From: Gemmatimonas phototrophica
GTDB taxonomy: Bacteria; Gemmatimonadota; Gemmatimonadetes; Gemmatimonadales; Gemmatimonadaceae
NCBI GenBank assembly: GCA_945870175.1
Contig: CAMBRJ010000115.1
Coordinates: 1 to 7,954, forward strand
Reading direction: 5' to 3'
Length of the DNA stretch: 7,954 bases
Position 1 is the stretch's first letter; each line of letters opens with the position of its first letter. The position numbers were made by a program, and so were the translations under genes. The notes under the pieces were generated by a model that searched no databases, was not told where the DNA came from, and saw only the letters and a list, made by a program, of their open reading frames with translations. Below are positions 1 through 5,152 of this stretch, piece after piece.

Positions 1-275
1 TCCACCTGCTCACAAATGGCGACCCGGAAACCCTGTCCCACCAAGCGGCGCAGATACTCGGCCGCGGCCTTCACGGGAATACCGGCCAGCGGCACGTCCG
101 CCGCCCCGCCATTGTTGCGCGAGGTCAGCGTCAGGCCGATCGCCCGCGACGCGGTCTCCGCGTCGTCGTAGAACATCTCATAAAAATCGCCCATCCGGAA
201 AAACAGAATCGCATCCTGATGACGCGATTTGATCTCCCGATACTGCTGCATCAACGGCGTGGCCGCACCACTCAC
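1..275 (-). CDS. mutS: DNA mismatch repair protein MutS, N-terminal fragment (cut by window edge)
   Basis: MutS recognises base mismatches and small loops and recruits MutL to start repair. Only the first 91 codons are present. They read as the N-terminal mismatch-binding domain: a TPLMQQYREIK segment near residue 6, then LFFRMGDFYEMFYDDA, which holds the conserved Phe-x-Glu (FYE) that contacts the mismatch, then a PLAGIP motif and GFRVAICEQV at the cut edge. The order and spacing match E. coli MutS closely. The start is a GTG at 273-275, overlapping the TGA of the upstream SPOR gene by four bases (GTGA). A GGAG on the minus strand lies about eight bases before it. An ATG eight codons further in would cut into the conserved TPLMQQY segment, so GTG is preferred. 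The ATPase part lies outside the window. Confidence 0.95.
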   Translation of the reverse strand, partial: MSGAATPLMQQYREIKSRHQDAILFFRMGDFYEMFYDDAETASRAIGLTLTSRNNGGAADVPLAGIPVKAAAEYLRRLVGQGFRVAICEQV

Positions 276-1186
276 GGCGCGCGCTCCGCCACGAAGCCGT
301 CCACTCCGAGTTTTTTCAGTCGGCTCAGTGCCCTGGTCGCCTCGGCGCGCGTCGCGTAGTAGCCCATACGCACGCGGAAGGGCTTTTGCTCGCCGTCGAT
401 GCGCGTGTCGATGTCACGCTGCAGGAACCGCTGCACGGCGTCGTTGGCTTCGGCCCGTGTGTCGTACGCCGCCAGCTGCACGGAGTAGCGTCCCGATCCA
501 GCCGGTGACTTTCCTGACGGCGTCGGCTTCCCCGCGGCCACCGGTTTCTCGGCAACCCCCGGCGCACTGGTCGCCGGCGCACTGGTCGCCATCGCGCTGT
601 TCGCCATCGCGCTGGTACACCGGCGCTGCAGTTCGTCCGACTGCAACCGCAATTCACCTTCCGGGATCTCGACACCGCGCAGCGAATCGAGCGCACGGCA
701 GCCGCCCGCCATGTTGCGCTCTTCGAAGTAGCTGCGCGTGAGCCAGAGCAGCCCCTTCGCGCGATAGACGCCACTCGGGAAGTCGCGCAGCACGCGCGTG
801 AAATACACGCGCGCGTCGGCCGGATGTCCGCGCAGCATGTCCAGTTCGCCCAACCGCACCAGTGCGTCGGGGGCACGCGGCGACAACGGCACATCGATCA
901 CCAATCGCTTCCAGTCGCGCTCCGCATCGCTAATGCGTTCGGCGAGCACCGCGCGCCAATAGAGCGCCTCGGCACGATCGATCGTGCCCATCGGCACGGC
1001 ATCGACGAGCGAATCAAGCAGCGCGCGCGCCGTGGCGCCATCGCCGCCGTCCACCATCGCGCGCGCACGCGCGGTGGTGCGCTCCACCGCCGGCGTCACC
1101 TGCGCCGACATCATGGGGGCGAGCCACAACGTGGCGACGCAACCGGCAGCCGCGATCGTCAGCGTCGCGCGACGCGGGCGACGCAT
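272..1186 (-). CDS. Secreted SPOR-domain protein with helical (TPR-like) repeats
   Basis: SPOR domains bind glycan strands of peptidoglycan that lack stem peptides, often at the division site; this one probably acts in the periplasm or envelope. The 304-residue product has a basic start and hydrophobic core (about 1-28) ending in MSAQ, consistent with signal peptidase I cleavage. Residues about 35-190 are alpha-helical with a TPR-like pattern (LYWRAVLAERI, LVRLGELDMLRG, ARVYFTRVLRDFP), as in outer-membrane assembly factors of the BamD/YbgF type. A low-complexity Ala/Ser/Thr/Pro/Lys linker (about 191-231) includes a five-residue repeat. A SPOR domain (about 232-302) begins RYSVQLAAYDTRAEA and has the second half FRVRMGYYATRAEA. 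ATG at 1184-1186 is chosen because GGAAGG at 1194-1199 lies seven bases upstream; a GTG three bases earlier is the alternative. The start overlaps the holA stop (TGATG). A lipoprotein start at Cys16 is possible but the lipobox is poor. Exact role unknown. Confidence 0.85.
   Translation of the reverse strand: MRRPRRATLTIAAAGCVATLWLAPMMSAQVTPAVERTTARARAMVDGGDGATARALLDSLVDAVPMGTIDRAEALYWRAVLAERISDAERDWKRLVIDVPLSPRAPDALVRLGELDMLRGHPADARVYFTRVLRDFPSGVYRAKGLLWLTRSYFEERNMAGGCRALDSLRGVEIPEGELRLQSDELQRRCTSAMANSAMATSAPATSAPGVAEKPVAAGKPTPSGKSPAGSGRYSVQLAAYDTRAEANDAVQRFLQRDIDTRIDGEQKPFRVRMGYYATRAEATRALSRLKKLGVDGFVAERAP
561..620 (-). repeat. 15-base tandem repeat, four units, in the SPOR gene linker
   Basis: Four consecutive 15-base units lie at 561-575, 576-590, 591-605 and 606-620. 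The first two are identical (plus strand ggcgcactggtcgcc). The third is atcgcgctgttcgcc and the fourth is a decayed copy. In the protein they give a five-residue period of the type SAPAT / SAMAT / SAMAN in the disordered linker before the SPOR domain. Because the unit is a multiple of three, copy-number change would alter linker length without breaking the frame. Confidence 0.9.
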
Positions 1187-2262
1187 CACGCCACCTTCCG
1201 GCGACGTGTAGCACAGAGGCCGAGCACGAGGGACATCAGGATCTGCTCCGCATTCGAGACCGTCGTTTCCTTGAGCGCGATATCGGATTCCAGCAACAAC
1301 TCGAGCGCCTTTTCACACGCGGCCGCACTCCACTGCTCGGTGACCTTGGTCCACGCCGATGACGCTTCGTTCCACGGCCGCCCCGGATACCCGCCGGTTT
1401 CCTTGAGGAACGCAAAGAACTCCTGCGGCAACCGATTGGTGGGAATCCCGGCATCGCGGCGGGCGCGCCCGAACGACAGAGCGAACGCCTGCGTGCTCAG
1501 CATCATCACGACTTGCACCGCCGTCACTTTCGGCTGCCCGAGCACGTGCGCCACCAACGTCACCGCGGCGGCGGCGTCCTGTCGCGCGACGGCGTCGAGC
1601 AGATCGGTCACCGTTTCGCCACGCCGGATACCGACCACCGCCGACACCATATCGACATCGATGGTGGCGCGCACGTCGCGATCGACCCCGATCGCGTAGC
1701 TCGCGCACTTGTCGAGCTCCGACGCCAGCTGATGCAGATCGTTGCCCACCGCCTGTTGCAGCAGCTGCGCCGCGTCGTCGGCAATGTTCACCGTCAACAC
1801 CGTCGTCGCATGATGCGCGATCCAGCGACGGACGCGCTCGGGGGTGAGTGGCGCAAACTCGAGCGTCTCCGAGGCGGCGGCAATCGCGGCGTCGACTTTG
1901 GTGCCGGCGGGACTCACCAACAGCAGCAGCGTATCGCTGGCCGGGCGCTTGAGGTAGAGGTCGAGCTGTTGTCGCGCCGCTTTCTTGAGCGCCGTCACGT
2001 CGCGGAGCACGACCGCGCGCTTCTCGGCTAACATCGGCGGCGTAGACAGCAAGCTGCTCACCGCTTCGGCATCGAGTTCACTGGCGCGACGGATTTCGCA
2101 GTTGAAGTCGCGCGTGCTCGGGTCGATCGATGCCTCGAGCAGATCGCGCACCGCGCCGTCCTTCAGATAATCGTCGTCGCCGTGCAGGTAATACACAGGC
2201 GCGAAGCTCCGCGACTGAATCGCGGCCTGAACGACGCGAAGGGGCGACGATTCTTTGGCCAT
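1186..2262 (-). CDS. holA: DNA polymerase III subunit delta
   Basis: Delta is the clamp-loader subunit that opens the beta sliding clamp during replication. The 358-residue product has the usual length (about 340) and family landmarks: FAPVYYLHGDDDYLKDG near residue 20, where the family shows its degraded P-loop region; LLSTPPMLAEKRAVVLRDV near 71-89, the beta-contact area; FAPLTPERVRRWI near 136-148, closing domain II; and a C-terminal helical collar domain with QVVMMLSTQAFALSF and DIALKETTVSNAEQILMSLV. Conservation begins right after MAKESS, so ATG at 2260-2262 is chosen. The frame stays open for 31 more codons to 2355, but that extension would overlap the anti-sigma gene and looks unlike the family. 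No clear Shine-Dalgarno sequence precedes the start. The stop overlaps the SPOR gene start, and the gene begins 31 bases after the anti-sigma gene, so it may share its transcript. Confidence 0.93.
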   Translation of the reverse strand: MAKESSPLRVVQAAIQSRSFAPVYYLHGDDDYLKDGAVRDLLEASIDPSTRDFNCEIRRASELDAEAVSSLLSTPPMLAEKRAVVLRDVTALKKAARQQLDLYLKRPASDTLLLLVSPAGTKVDAAIAAASETLEFAPLTPERVRRWIAHHATTVLTVNIADDAAQLLQQAVGNDLHQLASELDKCASYAIGVDRDVRATIDVDMVSAVVGIRRGETVTDLLDAVARQDAAAAVTLVAHVLGQPKVTAVQVVMMLSTQAFALSFGRARRDAGIPTNRLPQEFFAFLKETGGYPGRPWNEASSAWTKVTEQWSAAACEKALELLLESDIALKETTVSNAEQILMSLVLGLCATRRRKVA

Positions 2263-2293
2263 CCCATGAAGATAAGGGACCGCCGGTCGAACT

Positions 2294-2896
2294 TCAGCGC
2301 AATTGGGAGAAGGTCGCCAGGGTGAAGTCGCTGCGCACAAAATGCGTCGGGGCATCCTCGATGATCATGGCCGCCGGCCAGACCGGGTTCCCGGTCGCCA
2401 TCGCCTGCATCAATTCGGGGGTGATGTACGAAACCGGCATGGGGCTGGCCGGCTGCGAGGCAATCACGGGCTGCATCGACAGCTCCGGGGCCGGGGCGCT
2501 CCACCCCTGCCAGACGAACGCGCCGAGCATCGCGCTGGCCGCCACCGCCACGACCACGCGCGTGTTCCGCGAAGCGGCCGAGCGCGGTGCGAGGAGCAGG
2601 GCCGACCGGGCGGCCATCGCCGTCCGCTCGTCGCGGCACTCGTCGCGGCATTCGGCCAGGCGGACGCGAAGTCGGGCCTGAAAGTCCGCGCTGGGTTCGA
2701 GCGCGGGCATGCTGCGCGCGACCATCAGCGAGCGACGTACCAGCGTATCGTGCGCGGCACAGCCGTCGCACACCATCACATGATGCTGCGCGGCGGCCAT
2801 CTCGTCGCCAGGCATCGTGTCATCCAGATAGGCCAGGTGCTGCTTTCGGAAGCTCTTGCAGTCCATCAGTGCGGTATTGACTCGTGTAGAAGGCAT
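2294..2896 (-). CDS. Membrane-anchored zinc-finger anti-sigma factor
   Basis: Probably holds the neighbouring ECF sigma factor inactive at the cytoplasmic membrane until a signal releases it. The 200-residue product has a zinc anti-sigma (ZAS/zf-HC2) N-terminus: MDCKSFRKQHLAYLDD with Cys13, then His39-x3-Cys43-x2-Cys46 (HVMVCDGC), the pattern seen in RsrA- and ChrR-type factors. One hydrophobic segment (about 113-130, VVVAVAASAMLGAFVW) should cross the membrane. The last 70 residues (Pro-rich, then ITPELMQAM and a FTLATFSQLR end) would be on the outer face and match no domain I know. An exact CRDE duplication at 83-90 adds two cysteines. The start is uncertain: ATG at 2894-2896 gives 200 residues and ATG at 2864-2866 gives 190 and begins at MDCKSF, which suits the family well. 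Neither has a clear ribosome binding site. The open frame further upstream to 3115 runs through the sigma gene end and a hairpin and is not credible. Confidence 0.82.
   Translation of the reverse strand: MPSTRVNTALMDCKSFRKQHLAYLDDTMPGDEMAAAQHHVMVCDGCAAHDTLVRRSLMVARSMPALEPSADFQARLRVRLAECRDECRDERTAMAARSALLLAPRSAASRNTRVVVAVAASAMLGAFVWQGWSAPAPELSMQPVIASQPASPMPVSYITPELMQAMATGNPVWPAAMIIEDAPTHFVRSDFTLATFSQLR
2627..2650 (-). repeat. Exact 12-base tandem duplication in the anti-sigma gene
   Basis: Two identical 12-base copies (plus strand ctcgtcgcggca) at 2627-2638 and 2639-2650 encode CRDE twice, giving Cys83 and Cys87 just before the membrane segment. The frame is kept. Confidence 0.88.
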
Positions 2897-2921
2897 CGCG
2901 GACGATCGCACGGCAGGATAC

Positions 2922-2960
2922 CCGTGGCCTTGGGTGCGGTTCCGATCTCTGGAGCCACGG
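2922..2960 (-). other. Inverted repeat upstream of the anti-sigma start
   Basis: CCGTGGC at 2922-2928 is perfectly complementary to GCCACGG at 2954-2960, with a 25-base loop. It lies in the leader just before the anti-sigma start. It could be a weak RNA hairpin or a protein site; a seven-base stem in GC-rich DNA may also be chance. Confidence 0.3.
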
Positions 2961-2980
2961 CTCAGTCTGTATCCAAACGC

Positions 2981-3018
2981 ATGACCCCCCGCCAGGGCAA
3001 TCCCGGGCGGGGGGTCAT
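2981..3018 (-). terminator. Strong hairpin between sigma and anti-sigma genes (candidate attenuator or terminator)
   Basis: ATGACCCCCCGCC at 2981-2993 pairs perfectly with 3006-3018 (13 base pairs). After one mismatch, GGG at 2995-2997 can pair with CCC at 3002-3004, leaving a four-base loop. This is the most stable stem I see in the window. It lies 23 bases after the sigma stop codon. On the minus strand it is followed by GCGTTTGG, only a short T-run, so it is not a textbook intrinsic terminator. It could act as a partial terminator or as an RNA 3' end protecting the sigma message, lowering anti-sigma output relative to sigma. The structure is seen; the function is inferred. Confidence 0.6.
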
Positions 3019-3041
3019 GGAGCGGCTCTTTCGACCTGTAC

Positions 3042-3686
3042 CTATCGCACAAGTGGCGCGATGATGTCGGCAAAGGCCGTGCGAGCACGGTTGAGACGCG
3101 ATTTGACGGTACCAAGGTTCACGCCGGTGATCTCGGCGATCTCCTCGTACGACTTCCCTTCCAGCTCGCGGAGCACGAACACCTCGCGGTGATGGGCCGG
3201 CAACTCCGCCACCGACTGCTCCACCATCTCCTTCAGGTGACGCTTCCGGAACAGGTCGTCGGGGCGCGTGTGCACATCCTCGAACTGGAGCGGGCGATCC
3301 TCGTCCTCGAACTTGGCCTTGATCGTCTGGAAGAGCACGAGCGGATTGCGCGAACGGTTGCGCAGCTCGTTCTTCGCCAGGTTCGACGCAATGGTATAGA
3401 TCCACGTCGAGAACTTCTTTGAGCGATCGAAGCGTCCGATATGGCGATACACCCGAATGAACACTTCCTGCACCAGATCTTCGGCGCGGTCGCGGTCACC
3501 GATGGTGCGGTAGACGAAGTTGAGCAGCCGACCCTGGTACCGGTCGACGAGCTCTTCGAAGGCGCGTTCCTCGCCTCCGAGGAACGCCGACACCACATCT
3601 CCATCCTCGAGGGTGCGCAGATGCTCGCGCACCGGCACCGCGGGGGTGTGCTGTGACGTCAGTTTCGTGCGAGCCAGATCGGCCAT
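3042..3686 (-). CDS. ECF-family RNA polymerase sigma factor (RpoE-like, sigma-70 family)
   Basis: Directs RNA polymerase to a specific promoter set, normally under control of the adjacent anti-sigma factor. The 214-residue protein has a disordered start of about 30 residues. Region 2 (about 43-112) contains FEELVDRYQGRLLNFVYR, DRDRAEDLVQEVFIRVYRHI (core binding) and FSTWIYTIASNLAKNELRNR (-10 recognition and melting). A linker of about 40 acidic residues follows. Region 4 (about 150-206) contains ELPAHHREVFVLRELEGKSY and the helix-turn-helix EEIAEITGVNLGTVKSRLNRAR for -35 recognition. It lacks regions 1.2 and 3, as ECF factors do. ATG at 3684-3686 is well supported by GGAGGA seven bases upstream. 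The anti-sigma gene follows after 145 bases, a wider gap than the overlapping junctions common for such pairs. Which ECF subgroup and which promoters it reads cannot be told here. Confidence 0.95.
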   Translation of the reverse strand: MADLARTKLTSQHTPAVPVREHLRTLEDGDVVSAFLGGEERAFEELVDRYQGRLLNFVYRTIGDRDRAEDLVQEVFIRVYRHIGRFDRSKKFSTWIYTIASNLAKNELRNRSRNPLVLFQTIKAKFEDEDRPLQFEDVHTRPDDLFRKRHLKEMVEQSVAELPAHHREVFVLRELEGKSYEEIAEITGVNLGTVKSRLNRARTAFADIIAPLVR

Positions 3687-3693
3687 GATCGAG

Positions 3694-3699
3694 TCCTCC
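3694..3699 (-). promoter_or_regulatory. Strong Shine-Dalgarno sequence of the sigma factor gene
   Basis: The minus strand reads GGAGGA, seven bases before the ATG at 3686, within a longer AGGCGGAGGA. It fixes the sigma start and contrasts with the poor sites before anti-sigma and holA, suggesting more translation of sigma than of its downstream partners. Confidence 0.8.
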
Positions 3700-3746
3700 G
3701 CCTACGGTGACGCGAGCCCGAAGACTCACGGTGCTTCGACCAGATG

Positions 3747-3761
3747 GCCGGACGATCCGGC
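3747..3761 (-). other. Small GC-rich hairpin in the sigma gene leader
   Basis: GCCGGA (3747-3752) and TCCGGC (3756-3761) form a perfect six-base stem with a three-base loop, about 60 bases before the sigma start. It would sit in the 5' untranslated RNA if the promoter is further upstream. No function can be assigned. Confidence 0.35.
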
Positions 3762-3835
3762 AGACCATGTCGTCGCACACACGGGACCTAGTGCACAGGG
3801 CGTGCCGGAAGGAACTTTGTGGAACCCGCCGCCCT

Positions 3836-3858
3836 AAGTCGTTAATTCAAAACGACTT
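3836..3858. promoter_or_regulatory. Perfect 8-base inverted repeat, candidate operator
   Basis: AAGTCGTT (3836-3843) and AACGACTT (3851-3858) are exact reverse complements separated by seven AT-rich bases (aattcaa). The centre-to-centre distance of 15 bases suits a dimeric helix-turn-helix regulator. It lies about 150-170 bases before the sigma start, in the AT-richest part of the spacer. It could alternatively be an RNA hairpin, but it has no T-run after it on the minus strand. Confidence 0.45.
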
Positions 3859-3899
3859 GTACTTCTGTGCCCGACGTCACGATGTCAGCGGATTCTGTC

Positions 3900-3928
3900 T
3901 CCTCTTCCAGAATGTCTCTGAAAGAGGA
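3900..3928 (-). terminator. Imperfect hairpin after the nudix gene, possible terminator
   Basis: TCCTCTTCCAG (3900-3910) pairs with CTGAAAGAGGA (3918-3928), 10 of 11 positions, with a seven-base loop. It lies about 22-50 bases after the nudix stop codon at 3951-3953, the right place for a terminator of the four-gene block, but no T-run follows on the minus strand. Its right arm is part of the tandem repeat. Confidence 0.4.
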
Positions 3929-3943
3929 CACTGAAAGAGGACA
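3918..3943. repeat. Exact 13-base tandem direct repeat
   Basis: CTGAAAGAGGACA occurs twice back to back (3918-3930 and 3931-3943). A diverged inverted third copy lies at about 3896-3910. It ends seven bases after the nudix stop codon (minus-strand direction). Unlike the coding repeats here, its unit is not a multiple of three, which suits a non-coding role or chance duplication. Confidence 0.85.
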
Positions 3944-3950
3944 GACGCTG

Positions 3951-4508
3951 TCAGTTCAGACGAAAGCCAGCGGTGTACAGCAGCGCGAGTGCCGTCTTGG
4001 CATCCTGAATTTCGCCCTGCTCGATCATCAACAGCGCTCGAGACAGCTTGGTGGGCGCCAACTCCATGAACTCGTCCGCTTCGCGCTTCCACTCGCCCGC
4101 CTCGAGCCCCGTCGCCATGAAAAGATGGATCTTCTCATCGGTAAAGCCGGGGGTCGTGAACATCGTGAACAGATGTTCGACACGCGACGCGGTGTAGCCG
4201 GTTTCCTCCTTAAGCTCGCGATGTGCGCAGACCAGCGGTTCTTCTCCGGCATCCAGACGGCCGGCCGGGATCTCGTACAGATACCCCTCGGCCGCATACC
4301 GATACTGGCGGATCAACAGCACCTCTGGATCATTGTCGAGGTCGCCAAGCAGCGGCACGATCGCGCTTGCCCCCGGATGACGCACCATCTCCAGCTGGCC
4401 GGTCGAGCCGTCGGGAAAGCGCACGGTGTCGATGTCGATCGAGATCACCTTCCCGGTGTACCCGCGCGTCCCGATGATCTTGCCCGGGCCCTGCCGTTCG
4501 ATCGCCAT
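3951..4508 (-). CDS. Nudix hydrolase, probable ADP-ribose pyrophosphatase
   Basis: Probably splits ADP-ribose into AMP and ribose 5-phosphate in the cytoplasm. The 185-residue protein carries a full Nudix box at residues 83-105: Gly83, five residues, Glu89, seven residues, then RELKEETGY, with the metal-binding glutamates in place. The preceding VLLIRQYRYAAEGYLYEIPAG is the typical lead-in of the ADP-ribose subfamily. Pro120, 15 residues after the box, fits the proline reported to mark ADP-ribose specificity. The N-terminal 50 residues (beta-rich, VISIDIDTVRFPDGS) match the dimerisation domain of NudF-type enzymes. The start is ATG at 4506-4508, overlapping the SET gene stop by one base (TGATG), so translation is probably coupled. 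The frame is open upstream to 4847, but that part is the SET gene read in another frame. Substrate is inferred from motifs; other nucleoside diphosphate sugars are possible. Confidence 0.9.
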   Translation of the reverse strand: MAIERQGPGKIIGTRGYTGKVISIDIDTVRFPDGSTGQLEMVRHPGASAIVPLLGDLDNDPEVLLIRQYRYAAEGYLYEIPAGRLDAGEEPLVCAHRELKEETGYTASRVEHLFTMFTTPGFTDEKIHLFMATGLEAGEWKREADEFMELAPTKLSRALLMIEQGEIQDAKTALALLYTAGFRLN

Positions 4509-5146
4509 CAGCGGACCGCCTTCTTGACCACCTTCTTTACGGCCTTCTTTACGGCCTTTTTCACGACCTTCTTGGCGCCTTTCTTCGGCTTCTTTGGCAC
4601 GGGCACATCGTTGCCCGCCAGCCACTGCTTGATCGTCGAACGCAGGTACACCGGAATACGCAGAATCGTCCCGCGACACTTCTTCGCGCCGCACCGGCAC
4701 GCGTAATACCGCACATCGTCCGGCTCGTACTCGTCCTGCCACTCGAACCGATAGTCGTACACCAGCTCTGTTTCCGGCGTAATCGCCTTCATCGCCTTGA
4801 TCCAGATGTGGCCGTCTTCGATCACCGTCTCGCAGTTCGGATCGCACGAATGATTGATGAAGCGCGCGTCGTTTCCGCCGTACCTGGCGTCGAGTACCGT
4901 ATCGTCGTCGAGCACGAACAGGAACGTGTGATGACGTGCTTCACTATCGTCATAGCGACGGTCGGCCTCTTCGTGCGTGATCGGCTTCCCCCAGTACTCA
5001 TCGATCTTCTTGCCCTTGCGAATCGGCAGGATCGCGAACGCGCCACGCCCCTGGATCTTGGAGCGACGCACCTCATAGAACGGCGACGTAGGGGGCTTCA
5101 CGGACTTCTTCACGGACGTCTTTACGGACTTCTTCGCTGGCGACAC
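4508..5146 (-). CDS. SET-domain protein-lysine methyltransferase with lysine-rich tails
   Basis: SET enzymes move a methyl group from S-adenosylmethionine to lysine side chains. The 212-residue protein carries the core motifs: GRGAFA (33-38) and EYWGK (50-54); RFINHSCDPNCE (95-106), the pseudoknot and cofactor site; ELVYDY (127-132) with the catalytic tyrosine region; and a post-SET CRCGAKKC (Cys150, Cys152, Cys157) that with a cysteine of the NHSC segment should bind zinc. It is flanked by basic tails: three KxSV units at 5-16 and five KKAV/KKVV units at 191-211, preceded by PKKPKKGAKK. Such tails resemble histone H1-like bacterial proteins and could bind DNA or be self-substrates (inference). 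The start is GTG at 5144-5146, six bases after the M16 stop and in the same frame as that gene, with no clear ribosome site. The stop overlaps the nudix start. Target unknown. Confidence 0.9.
   Translation of the reverse strand: MSPAKKSVKTSVKKSVKPPTSPFYEVRRSKIQGRGAFAILPIRKGKKIDEYWGKPITHEEADRRYDDSEARHHTFLFVLDDDTVLDARYGGNDARFINHSCDPNCETVIEDGHIWIKAMKAITPETELVYDYRFEWQDEYEPDDVRYYACRCGAKKCRGTILRIPVYLRSTIKQWLAGNDVPVPKKPKKGAKKVVKKAVKKAVKKVVKKAVR
4514..4573 (-). repeat. 12-base tandem repeat encoding the KKAV/KKVV tail
   Basis: Five consecutive 12-base units encode KKVV, KKAV, KKAV, KKVV and KKAV at the C-terminus of the SET protein. The DNA copies are close but not identical (plus-strand core cttctttacggc), so this is a true tandem expansion with some later change. 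Confidence 0.85.
5099..5134 (-). repeat. 12-base tandem repeat encoding the KKSV N-terminal tail
   Basis: Three 12-base units (5099-5110, 5111-5122, 5123-5134) differ from each other by one or two bases and encode KKSV, KTSV, KKSV. They are similar to the units at the other end of the same gene. Confidence 0.85.
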
Positions 5147-5152
5147 GTCGAT

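Larger units (their letters stand above)
3687..3950 (-). promoter_or_regulatory. Non-coding spacer between the nudix and sigma genes; likely holds the sigma promoter
   Basis: This 264-base gap is the longest in the window and the only place a promoter for the sigma block can easily lie. The part around 3836-3930 is visibly richer in A and T than the flanking genes. It holds an eight-base inverted repeat, a tandem 13-base repeat with a hairpin, and the leader hairpin described separately. I could not find a minus-strand -35/-10 pair with correct spacing. No small open frame with a ribosome site is convincing. Confidence 0.5.

Noticed and set aside
824..1699. Plus-strand open frame of 291 codons opposite the SPOR and holA genes
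   Set aside because: Crosses two confidently identified genes on the other strand and has a low-complexity, Arg/His/Ala-rich translation typical of shadows.
2263..2355. Upstream extension of holA to an earlier ATG
   Set aside because: The 31 extra residues overlap the anti-sigma gene and do not look like the family N-terminus, which starts near MAKESS.
2897..3115. Upstream extension of the anti-sigma gene through the spacer
   Set aside because: It would overlap the sigma gene end and translate the strong hairpin; the zinc-domain start lies well downstream.
3496..3780. Minus-strand open frame of 94 codons before and overlapping the sigma gene
   Set aside because: Overlaps the sigma coding region in another frame, has no ribosome site and no recognisable motif.
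3811..3840. GGAACTT on the plus strand resembling an ECF -35 element
   Set aside because: It points away from the sigma gene, toward the 3' end of the nudix gene, and no matching -10 (GTCnAA-like) lies at the right distance.
3867..4706. Plus-strand open frame of 279 codons opposite nudix and SET genes
   Set aside because: Its FFTAFFTT-type stretch is simply the reverse of the KKAV repeats; the opposite strand holds two genes with intact motifs.
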